A DNA stretch of 64,000 bases, from the NCBI GenBank assembly GCA_036023115.1, contig JAYKKT010000080.1:10066501-10130500 (forward strand), given 5' to 3'. The DNA comes from Brasenia schreberi. Its lineage: Eukaryota; Streptophyta; Magnoliopsida; Nymphaeales; Cabombaceae. Position 1 is the stretch's first letter. Each line of letters starts with the position of its first letter. Both the position numbers and the translations under genes were made by a program. The notes beneath the pieces were generated by a model, which had not been told where the DNA came from, searched no databases, and was given only the letters and a program-made list of their open reading frames with translations. This document shows positions 46,325 through 58,000 of this stretch, one piece after another.

Positions 46325-47101
46325 CTAAAAAAATTTTACATCCTTAGAAACATATAATTTGTTATCAATATGATCAAAACACTTATAACGCTTTTTGTAT
46401 ATGCCATAGCCAAGAAATACATATTCAATAGCCCTAGGAAACAATTTATCATTTTTATCTTTATAAACAAAGCATCTACATCCAAAAACTCTAAGTCTTT
46501 CATAAATAATAAGGTGAAATTTTATATAATTTTTCAAAAGGAGAAATATTTTCAAGATTGGATGAAGGCATTCTATTTATAAGATAAACTGCAGTAAGAG
46601 TAGCTTCTGCCTATAGACATTTAGGAACATTACTGGCAATTAACATAGTTCGGCATGTTTCTATAATGTGTCTATGTTTCCTCTCAGCCAAGCCATTTTG
46701 TTGAGGAGTTTTAGTGCAAGATTTTTTATGAAAGATTCCATTTGTTTTAACAAATTTTTGAAATTCATTTGACATATATTCTCCTCCTGAATCCGATCTA
46801 AAAATCTTAATGGTGACTCCAAATTGATTTTTGATATGTTACAAAAGATTATAAATTTTTCAAATATTTCTGATTTATGCTTCAAAAGATATATCCACGT
46901 AAAACGAGTAAAGTCATTTACAAATATCACATAATATTGAACTCCTCCCTTAGAGACAACAAAGGCAGGACCCCAAACATCAGAATGTATTAAATCAAAG
47001 GCTTTGTTCGATACATAGTTTCTTTCTCCAAAAGGGAGATGGTGCATCTTCCCAAGAACACACTCTTTACATTCAAACTTTTGTTTCCTAATATTTTTCA
47101 T
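46325..47101 (-). pseudogene. Copia integrase region remnant
   Basis: The minus frame 47101-46661 has the CKECVLGKMHHLPF zinc-binding pair, then DLIHSDVWGPA and YYVIFVNDFTRFTWIYLLK, the first catalytic part of a Copia integrase. The frame 46555-46325 has LRVFGCRCFVYKDKNDKL and RAIEYVFLGYGIYKKRYKCF, the C-terminal side. A frameshift and a stop separate them, so the integrase is inactive. Confidence 0.8.
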
Positions 47102-48141
47102 TAAGAAAATATTACATAATTTTTCTAAATCTAAATGTCTAAGTCTTTTATGCTAAAGGGTAGCTTCTTGGGCTATATTAGAGACTTAAAATTTGGATAG
47201 TTCCCGGTTTGGAGGCGGCAAGAATGACTTCTTTTGCAACATTAATACTTTTCAATCTTGTTTCTTCCATAACAAGATCGGCCAAAAAAGAGTCTCCTCT
47301 AGGTCTAGGTTTTCTATGTATTAAATTTAATCTAATGTTTTCAAATTCATTTCTTAACCCACATAAACAAAAAGAAATATTGATTATCTAAAAGCTCTTG
47401 AAATTCATCCAATTTTTTAAGTTTTTCAAATTTATCAAAATTCCTAAGTTTAGTCCATAATTTCGAAAACTCATTATGATAATCTCTAATGCTTAAATTC
47501 TCTTGTTTAAGCATAATCATTCTTTCCATTAAATCAATTTGAAAAACAAAATCATCTTGAGAGTAAAGTTTTAGTTTCAAATGCACTTTCGAAAACACTA
47601 ATTCTATTTCTAAGTTTCTCATCTACATTTTGACAAATGATCCAAGTAATTTTTGCATTCATTTTTTCTCAAGATTTTAGATATTGTTTATACTTTTCAT
47701 GAGCTTTAATAATATCATCATCATCCAAACCATTAATGTTCAAAATCAGTTCCTTTATCGTACCATCAATATAATTCCAAAAGTCTTTTGATAAAAAATA
47801 AATTTTCATGGTCCTTGTCCAACTTTGATAATATTTTGGGTCAAGGATACATCTAAAAGACTCATTTTGCTTTCCATTTTATCAAGGATACATCAATGTT
47901 CAAAATCAGTTTTTTATCATACCATCAATATAATCTCAAAAATCTTTTGATAAAAAATAATTTTTCATGATCCTTGCCCAACGTTGATAATATTTTGGAT
48001 CAAGGATACATCTAAAAGACTAATTTTTGCTTTCCATTTTATGTAGAATCAAAAGATTTAGACTAACCTCAAGTTTGGTATGATTTCTCGAAATTTGCAA
48101 TCGTGACACGCTTCCTAATGTGCCCGAATTCTTTAATACGA

Positions 48142-48154
48142 GGCTCTGATACCA
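48142..48154 (-). promoter_or_regulatory. Primer-binding site, initiator tRNA-Met
   Basis: Read on the minus strand, the 13 bases TGGTATCAGAGCC immediately follow the 5' LTR. They are complementary to the 3' end of plant initiator methionine tRNA, the usual primer of Copia reverse transcription. Confidence 0.85.
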
Positions 48155-48492
48155 TGTAAATTGTTGTTGATAATTGAAGGTTGAATCGTCCACGAAACAA
48201 TTTGTCAAAGCTTCAAGAACTCAAACCATTCAAATATGGATGTCACACACAAATATCTCAATAAGAATGCTAAAGCAAGACAAATTCCAAAGAAAAGTTG
48301 TGCAAAGACAACATATATTTATTGATGATGGGATATTTATAGGAGAAAATTGCATTACATACAAGAGAAGACAAAACAGCCTTGAAGGCTGGCTGCTGTC
48401 ACGACATTGCACAGCGGCCCAACGGCTATTAACTAGCCATTGGAGTCCTAATGGCCCGTGTACATATTATAACTAACAGGGAGTCCCTAACA
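48155..48492 (-). repeat. 5' LTR of the nested Copia element
   Basis: On the plus strand it starts tgtaaattgttg and ends gagtccctaaca, giving TG...CA ends over 338 bp. Its first ~110 bases recur at 45074-45183 with a few mismatches. It lies next to the initiator tRNA-Met primer site at 48142-48154. Confidence 0.75.
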
Positions 48493-49076
48493 CCCCTTCG
48501 GACCCTTCTTGCCTCTCAATTGAGCATTTCAATTCAATCAAAAACCTAAAAATAAAAACACTTCACAAATCCCCAATCTTAACATAACACTCAAATAGAG
48601 TGTCTTCTACTTCACGAATATAATAAAAATCATATCCACACACTTCATAATGTCGTATTTTGTCATTAAAAAAAATGTAAATAACACCAAAAAATAATAA
48701 ATACAAAGAAAAAATCTCCAAAAAATGCAAAATGTATACCACAATCCGAGTTGAGGGCTTCCACGGATGCTGTAGGGCACTTTCTTTCGAGTCGTGAACA
48801 CCAAGGACGGGGAAGAGTGCGTTATGAAGCTGTGAACACACGAGAAGGGAAGAAACAGAAGTCCAAAAACTCACAAAACTGTGAGTTTCTATTCGGCCAG
48901 GGATCCTTTAAAAGGGTCCTTGAGCGTATCGCCCGTATCGTACGTGTTGTATCGTCGTGCAATCGTACAATACTGGGCAATACGGATAACACTGCATACA
49001 TCCTCGTTTTACAAAATTATCTTCTGGTTCTCTTTGTTCTCTCTCCACCCTCTTATAATTCCTTTTCATTTTGCAG

Positions 49077-52000
49077 GATTCTCCCTTTTTCAATTATATT
49101 AGCAATCTTTCCCCTATCGAGCCAGTTAAATCTATTCATGTTCCTCAAGGTTTTGGAGACCTCCCCTTGCTTCCACCACCTACAGTTTTCACATCTCCCC
49201 ATGACGTTTCACGGGTAGAAATAATTTCTTCAAAAAGGTAGTTTTACTATATAAGCCTTATCTTAACTTCTAATATCACGGCATCACTTAATTTTTACTT
49301 GGCATGTCTCTACCGGTGTTTTGTAGTTGTACAGCTCTTTTTTAAAATATTGATCTCTTCTTGTTTTCAGGACAGCACATGGGGGACCATCTGGTATTAA
49401 AAAGCTATCTTCTAATCATGGAAATGAAGATGCTTTGCATCCATCAACTCCCAATAATTTTGGGCAGATAAAAGTTGGTTCACTGATTCGCTACTTTGAG
49501 ATGGTTCCATGTTCTCAAAAGGAATCTCGTGATCAGGATTCTCTCCATTTCAGTACTTCAAGTCCAGCATGTGTTGATGATTACCTTGCCAATTCTTTAG
49601 ATGGTCATAAGAAGAGCAACGACTCACCTGATTCATGTCCTAAACAAGCCAATGAGCCGTCCCAAATGCAAGGAAGCAACTGTAGCTGCAATCATGAGAA
49701 TTATTCAAGACATGACACGGAGGTGAATGCAGAGAAAGGCAAGATCCATAGTCAAGCATTGCTAGAAGTGTCAAAGGGTGGGCGTCTTCATGTTGCAGTT
49801 GAAAGTGTTAGATTTCAAGTTGAAATTGCACAGAATGATCTTGCAAAGGAGATAGATCTAGTGGTTCAGGAGACCGATAATAAGGAGCATGAGAAGTGGC
49901 CTGATTTTCTTGTTGAGGACAATGATGTTTTTGAGACTAGTGATTCTCTTCAATCTGAATCAAGGGCCTCCATAATTCAAAACTCAGAGCATGTAAATGA
50001 TCAGATAACTATTGCTCCGTCTCCTGAGGTCTCAAACGCTCATAAAGATGGAAGCATGGTTAAGAAGTCAAACTTAGTTACTTTCTCCAATTTTCACGAA
50101 AACAGCAATATGGATGTCATAGCACGACATACTGAGTCAGTACCACAGAATGATTGGATTTGGAACACTTCACAGCTATTGCTAGAATCTGTTACTGCTG
50201 TTGACCATGATACTTCCAGTTTAAAAGTCACAACTTCAGGAGATGAGAAGGTTGTGGAGAAGAAGCTGGTTATGGCTGAGGTAAGTAGAGTACTTACCTG
50301 TTTGGGAAAAGTTCCTTGCATTTGTTTCTTTATGGAAGTTTATATGTCCACTGTTCAAACATATTATGCGTGTTATTTACACCCTTCCCTAGAGTAACTC
50401 TTGTCAAGAAAAGTGACCTCCTGCCTACATTCCTTTCTATGGTTGTTTGCTGTTTTGATACCCGATGTACTGCTTACTGAATGCAAGTACCTAAACAGAG
50501 AGGTCCAAGCATATGCTCAATGCTTGTTATAAGTAACTTCAATGCATCATTTCTCTTAAAATAATCTCATCTTGTTACTTGGTTAAGGTTAAAAGTATTG
50601 CATGACCCAGTATGGGGTGTTAATGCTTACTCTTGATAAAGCATGAACAGAGATATGACAGATACAGCTGACTTTTTAAAATTTAAAGAATAATTAATTT
50701 GTTGAATTGTCAAATAAAGAATTACAAAACAAAGAGTAATGCATTTACTATGCCATCAAAGCATAAAATATATACATTATATGTGACGGAATATGAAGGA
50801 GGCAAAAGAAGAACAAGAAGAGATGAGAGAAAAAGGAAAAAGGTTGAGGAAGAAAAAGAGGGAGGAGAGAAGAAGTGGAAGATGATGATTGATGATAATA
50901 ATGAGAAAGAAGAAAGAAAAACTAATAAGACACTAGGACAAAAAGAACATAGGCATAACTCACGCCTTTGCCTACAAACCAATGTAGGCAAAATAACACA
51001 AGTATCTTGGTAGTCAGTCTATTTCCAATGGTTTGCAGGTTAGAGCAAGAGATACTTTATATGTCCAGTGTTCTCCCCTTAATCATCTGGATCTAAACGT
51101 ATATCAATAGATCATGATTTTCAAGGTTATCCATATATTTTCCACTTTTTATTTAGACAAATGGGAAATAAATACCAATATCAAGGGTTGAATTCCAGTT
51201 GAAATACAATTACAAATGTTAATAGTTTTTCATGAATCATGCAAGTCCTGTATGAGTCAGTCCTCGTTACTTTCTATTAACATAGGTGATGTAGGATTTT
51301 AGTTACAAAAAGGTAAGTTTGAAAGTAATGAGTTGATTAGGCCTTCTTTTAGCCATAGGAGGTGAGGAAATAGAGGACAGGCCCTTGATACTGTCGTACG
51401 TTCAGGACCTTAGTAAGTGTTAAGCATGAGGTTGATGTCAGAGTTAGTTGCTTGATGAAGTAGTAGAAATGGTGATTGGAGAGTTCCATTGGTCTATCTA
51501 GGTGGCCTAGTACATTTATCTATCTTGTTCCATATAGGACTTTGCACTTTTTCATTAGGAGGGTTCTTTGATAATAGCCACACTTATAGTTGTAAGGTGG
51601 ACTCCCTTTTGGGGCACTTTTTCTCCAAAAGAAATACCGAGTTCCATATGTTGGAAGAGAATAAGAAAGAAGAGAAGAATAAAAATAATAAGAGGCATAC
51701 TCTTGCTAGAGAAAGGTGGAAGTTTGTCGGATTCAAATTGCAACATGATGACTCTTATAGCATTGAAGGTGTAAATAACATTATATTGAGACTTATTGGT
51801 TGATACATCCCGCTATTGATAAAGCAACTAATTGCTTTGAGTAAAATTTGGGTGACATGTAGTTATGTAAAGAATGTCAATTTTCTGTGATGGGTTAGGT
51901 GTGAAGTTGTTGACTCCTTTCAATGTGGCTATTTTGAATAAATGGTTGTTGCAGTTCACTATGGAGGACATAAGTTATGAAGGAGAGCAGTGGGCTGAAA

Positions 52001-55000
52001 ACTTTGATGTGAGATAGAAGAGATGAACTACTGTGAGAAGGGGCTCACCCTATAGGTCAAGTGTGTGGCTTGCTATTCAAAGTGGGTGGGATATTTTTAA
52101 ACAAGGGCACCTTTTTCAGAAAGGATAGAAGGAGAGTTTTTTTTGGGTGATAATTAGCGCAAGGACAGGCCTGTAGCTCAGAGCTTTCAAAACATTAAAA
52201 ATATTGAAAAGAATGTCAGGTTTTGATTTGAACTTGTCTAAAGTGATGCAGTGTTTTGACGAGTGTCCAGAATTTCTTAGTAAGCTGTTGCCACTTATAT
52301 TTGAAAATCACGTACCAATACATCCATTTAATTCATTATGGTCTCATTTTCAAGACCGACTTCTTCTTGAATGTCCTGACACAAATCTCAACTCTTAATT
52401 ATCATGAAGCCACCATTTAACAAGTTAATGTGCCCTTTAGCAGAAGCTCCAGTGATCCCTTATCCAATTCCTGAAGTTGTCTTTCCATGTTTTCTTTGCA
52501 GGAAAGGTTGTTTTGTTGTGTTTGAATTGTAAAAATCAAAGAGTATATATTCTAAGAGGTTGTTCAAGGAGGTGATTACTAGTCTAAGGTGTCAAAATCT
52601 TTGTTATAGCTGTTTGGGGAGAAATGCTTCTGGAAGTGCTTTCTCAAATCTAAATACAAGATCTTGTCTCCAGGCATGACTTAATGGTGAATGAAATTGG
52701 CCCATAAGTCCATGCAAAAAGTGTTGAATTTTGGGCTTGAATCAATCATTGAATTGAACAAGAAAACGCATTACACAATGGAGCACTACAATGGTGTGGA
52801 TCGGAACACCTGCCGTCACCACCATTTTCACGTTAACCCCTAATAACAAACCCTAATGACTACTTATATGTTGATTTAACTTGAAAGACTAAAATGACCC
52901 TAAAAAGTAACTCATGGATTACGATTCCTGATCCATTAGGACCCTTATTACAAACTACTACAATTTACATGACTCAAACTTACTTATGACTCTACGTATA
53001 CACCTATAACTAAATAATAACTCTAATTAATCAAGATTTAACTTGATTTCCAACATGCCCCCTCAAGTTGAGTCTTGAAGTTTTGTAATCTTCAACTGAT
53101 GGAGAGCTTTCTGAAATCCTTTTATGGAAGCCAGTTTTGTGAAGATATCGGCCAATTGGTCTTCTGAACATACATGAATCAAATTGAAGATGCCTTAGTA
53201 ATCTTTTCTCTGATGAAGTGACAATCTATCTCAATATGCTTCGTTCGCTCATGAAAAACAGGATTTAAGGCAATCTGGAGAGCTGCTTTGCTATCAGTAT
53301 AATAGGTAACCGGAGTATTCACTTTGAAGCCAAGTTTTGTTAAGAGGGATAAAACCCATATTCCTTCACACATGCTTGAAGCAATTGCACGATATTCTGC
53401 TTTTGCACTTGATCTGGACACAACTGATTGTTTCTTGCTCTTCCATGATACAATGTTTCCTCCCAAACATACCACATACCCAGTGGTTGATTTTCTGTCA
53501 GTCTTCGAACCTGCCCAATCAGTATCTGAATATATCTTTAGATCCAGGGATGAATTTGGAGTGTACAATAAGCCATATGTTAGTGTAGACTTCAAGTATC
53601 TGATGATATGAAAGACTGTATTCATATGATATCTGGAAGGATTATGCATCCATCTACTCACATAGCCAATAGCAAAACTGATATCAGGATGTGTAATAGT
53701 GACGTATATTAGCTTCCCAACCAATTTTTGGTACCTTCCAATATCCTCATATGATTCTGCATTATTATTATCCTCCTCCTTGGGAGTCTCCATAGGAATC
53801 GAGCATACATGATAGTCTTCCATTTTGGTTTCTTTCAACAAGTCCAAAATATATTTCCTTTGACTTAAGAATAATGTATTGTTGCTATGAATCACCTCTA
53901 TACTGAGAAAGTAATTTAATCTTCCCAAATCCTTCAAATCAAATAAAATATTGAGTTGTTTTTTGAGCTCACAAATGCCTGTAGTATCATCACTTGTAAT
54001 AATGATATCATCAACTTATAGCAGTAACATAATATTTCTCTTACCGTGTTTAATGAATAGTGTATGGTCACTAATGCATTGTTTAAACCCCATAGTCCGA
54101 ATTCCATCACTAAATTTCTCAAACCATGCCCGTGGAGATTGTTTCAATCCATAAATTGATTTCTTTAGTTTGCACATATTCCCTTGTTCATTTCCATTGA
54201 AATATCCTGGTGGTAAGTCCATATAAATGTCTTCCCTGAGATCACCCTGAAGGAATGCATTCTTCACATCAAGCTGCCATAATTTCCATTTTTTATTGAT
54301 TACCAAATTCAACAAGATCTTGATGGTGTTCATCTTAGCCACCGGAGCAAATGTCTTTGTGTAATCTATGCCGTGGGACTGACTGTATCCTTTTGCAACT
54401 AATCTTGTCTTATATCTTTCTATATTCCCATCGGTCTTATATTTTACTGAGAATACTCACTTACATCCTACAGTTTTTCTCTCTGATGGTAGATCTGTCA
54501 ATTCTCACGTATGATTGCGTACTAAAGCTGAAATTTCCTCTTTCATGGTTGCTTTTCATTCTGGGTGTACTTTAGCCTCATAAGTCCTTGGTATAAAAGT
54601 ATTTTCTGTATTCATCACAAACAACTGATATTCCTTTGGATAGTTAGAGAGTGACACCATTTTGTCCAATGCATATTTTGCAGTTGTGCGCTTCCCTTTT
54701 CTAATTGCAATGGATAAATCATCCATTTCCATATATGAGGTGTGAGAGCTTATCTGAAGAGGAGGTGAATTTGATTCACCTTGGGAATTTTGATCTAGGG
54801 TGACAGTCTGATCTGAAAAAACAATACTTCGGTTTCCTCGATTATATACTTGCCATTCCCTTACATTTTCTTGTGTGGATGTAATGTCTATTGGAGGAAG
54901 TGGGATCACTAGAGTAAACTCTACTGTAGATGTAAGTTCTTCCGGCACTTCATAAAATGGAATGTCTTCATGAAAGCTGACATCCATTATAACATAAAAC

Positions 55001-58000
55001 TTTCGTTTGGACGGATCATAACACTTATACCCCTTTTGCATGGTCGAATATTCCAAGAAGATGCACTTAATCGACTTTGCATCAAGTTTATCTCCGGCAC
55101 CGTGATGGATATGGACAAAGCACGTACAACCAAAGATTCTTGGTAACAAATGGAATTGTTTTCTTGAAGGACATAGGGAGTGAAATGGAGTATCTCCACT
55201 GAGAATTCTCCTCAGCATACGATTTATAAGAAACACAGCTGTTAAAACTTCTTCACCCCAGTAATATTTAGGTACATTGCATCCAATTAAGAGAGTTCTC
55301 GCAACTTCTAAAATGTGTCGGTTCTTCCTTTCAGCCACACCGTTCTGTTGAGGAGAGTAGGAACAAGACGTCTGGTGTAACATTCCCTCCTGTAGGAAGT
55401 ATGAATGAAGGGATTGAGATATAAATTCTCCACCATTATCATTGCGAATGATTTTAATAGTACCTTGAAACTGAGTCTGTATAAACTGACAGTATACAAG
55501 AATAATTTCTCTCACTTTATCTTTAGTTTTCATAAGATAAATCATAGTAAATCTAGTTCCATCATCGATAAATGACACAAAGTACTTATATCCCTATATA
55601 GAAGTTGTAGAACAAGGACCCTAAATATCATAATGCACAATCTCAAAAGGAATGGAAGATCTTTCTTCGTTTAAAGGAAAGGAAATGCGATGGTGTTTAG
55701 CCTTCTGGCAAGTTTCACAATTCAAATTCAAATCATTACAATCTCTAAACTCTGGTAATAACATCTTTATTTTGGAAAACGGTAAATGGCCTAGCCACTG
55801 GTGCCAACGAGGTATGTCCTCCTTCAGTCTCTCAGTAATAATCGTTGATGGTAGAGCAACCCCTTTATTGTCCTCGCACACATATAGACCTCTCCTTACA
55901 TTACCCTGACCAAAGATCTTTCTCGTCTTTAGTTCCTGAAAGGCACATTCAGTAGAATCAAAGATTATACGATATTTTAAATTCTGAGTCATATGAAAAA
56001 CAGATAATAGGTTTACTGATATGTTGAGAACATGTAAAACATCTTTTAATATACCAAATGATGTAACAATACTTCCTTTTCTCACTATTGGAGTAAGAGA
56101 CTCATATGCCAGTCTAATATTGATTTTTCCCTTTGTCAATTCATATTCATTAAAGAAATCTCTTAGGCTGACCATGTGATCTGTAGCACCAGAATCAATA
56201 CCCCATATCCTTGAATAAGAAGAATTTATATTACCTTGTGTCAGGAATGAGAATGGATAGGCAATAGATGCTTGTAAATCACTGTGAGAGGATGAAGAAG
56301 GATGTTGCAGATCAGTCAAACGTGCCTTTAATAATTCAATTTCTTTCTTCATATCAGCTAGAGAAGTAGTACTATCTTCAGCTTTTTGTTTTTCATTCTG
56401 ATCACTGTTGAAGTATGCCCTATTGTTTCGATTCTCAAAATAAGTAGGCTTTCCAACTAACTCCCAACATGTTTCTTTGGAATGTTGAGATTTTCCACAG
56501 TGTGAACAGATGATCTTTTCTTTTTCTTCGGATGTCAATCCAGATCTACTTCTGCCTCTACCATAACCTCCTCTTCCTCGAGCAAAGGGAGGAACATAGG
56601 TATTTTTCCCGACAAATGTTGAAGTCTTTGAATTGAGTTTGGTTTCTTTTTCCAGGAGTTTTCTGTCTTCTTCTCTAAGGAGAAGTGAGTATATTGTGAT
56701 CAACGATGGAAGTTCTTCTCTGCTGAGGATGTTATTCTTTATTGCTTGATACTCTGAGGAAATCCCCATAGAAGGTCGAACACTTTGCGCTCTTCAAACT
56801 CCTCATTCCTTTCGAGAGTACAAGCTTGACACTTAGTCTTAGAATACAATTGCAGTTCTTCCCACATACCTCTGAGCTCTGCATAATACTCACTGACTGA
56901 CCGTTCTCCTTGTCTACATTTTCAAATCTTCCACTCTCTAAAAATATAAAAAAGCTGCCAATAAAAAGGAGTCATTGATTGAATTAACCAAGCACTTACC
57001 AGTGCATTTTCTCTACACCATTGAGAATAAGAAGGATCTGAAATTGGGGGTCTAGTTATATCACCTGTCAGATAATCCCATCGCCCCCTAGCCATGATAG
57101 CCAGTTCTATTGATCTGACCCATTGAAGGTAATTCTTACCATCTAATTTTAAATTTGTGATTTGAAAGACTTCACTTTTGTCTAACGGAGATTCGTTACT
57201 CTCTAACATCTTCGCTTTTTCCATTCTTATACTAGACTTAAGTATCCAACTTTCTGTCACACACTCATAACAACAAACACTTAGTGTGTTAATACAAAAA
57301 ACTATAAAACAAATTCCCAATCTGCCTCCAATTGCACGCTACCAATTCCTACAAGCAATTTCAAGTCTGCCGCCAACTGCAATCTGCCAATTCCTATTTG
57401 AACAAGGTCTTTAAATAACAACATACCTTAAGATAATGAATCAAATGACATGCCCGATATGAACACTTTGCTTCATCAATTTCAAGATAGCAACAATCAA
57501 TTGAATCACTCAAAGATTATGAATACAACCCCTCTTTTTTAATGTAGATATTCCATCAACATACACAATTTCGAATATTTAATCTGGTGCTGAAATATAT
57601 GTAAGATAATGCTCTAAATAAGTGCTTCCTTTCTTCATAATGCAGTATGCAAACCACGCAATGTTCAGTCTCAAAAAAATACAAAATGAACACACCTTAA
57701 AACGTCTGAAGAGTGTCTTCATTGTGCAAAAACCTAATTTCACGTTCCCTTATTGATTTCAGTCGATTCTTGAGGATTTAGGCTCTGATACCATGTTGAA
57801 TTTTGGGCTTGAATCAATCATTGAATTGAACAAGAAAATGCATTACACAATGGAGCACTACAATAGTGTGGATCGGCCAGCACCTGCCGCCACCACCCTT
57901 TTCATGTTAACCCTTAATAACAAACCCTATGACTACTTATATGTTGATTTAACTTGAAATATTAAAATGACCCTAATAAGTAACTCATGGATTACGGTTC

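Larger units (their letters stand above)
45074..48492 (-). mobile_element. Decayed Ty1/Copia element nested in the second hAT
   Basis: The 5' LTR (338 bp, 48155-48492 in plus coordinates, TG...CA ends) is complete. Only about 110 bp of the 3' LTR remain at 45074-45183. A primer-binding site for initiator tRNA-Met adjoins the 5' LTR. Coding relics on the minus strand run from gag (47622-47347) through the pre-integrase and integrase region (47101-46661, 46555-46325) to a reverse-transcriptase scrap with YVDDMFISG (45433-45239). The stretch 45440-46090 is not recognisably Copia. No 5-bp duplication is visible, pointing to later rearrangement. Confidence 0.8.
42400..48994 (-). mobile_element. 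Second, older hAT element, inverted and split by Copia
   Basis: Read on the minus strand, this element has the same architecture as the one at 38961. Its 5' end is at 48994 (gataacactg on the plus strand), with a CGTATCG-rich subterminal zone at 48920-48990. Its transposase remnants lie at 42660-45060 and its 3' subterminal cluster at 42420-42470. The left terminal repeat near 42400 is decayed and no 8-bp duplication is visible. A decayed Copia element (45074-48492) sits between its 5' leader and BED region. Confidence 0.8.

Noticed and set aside
50699..51013. Charged 104-codon frame in the CPP intron
   Set aside because: Composition is a purine-rich low-complexity tract (Lys/Arg/Glu repeats); no splice sites place it in the transcript.
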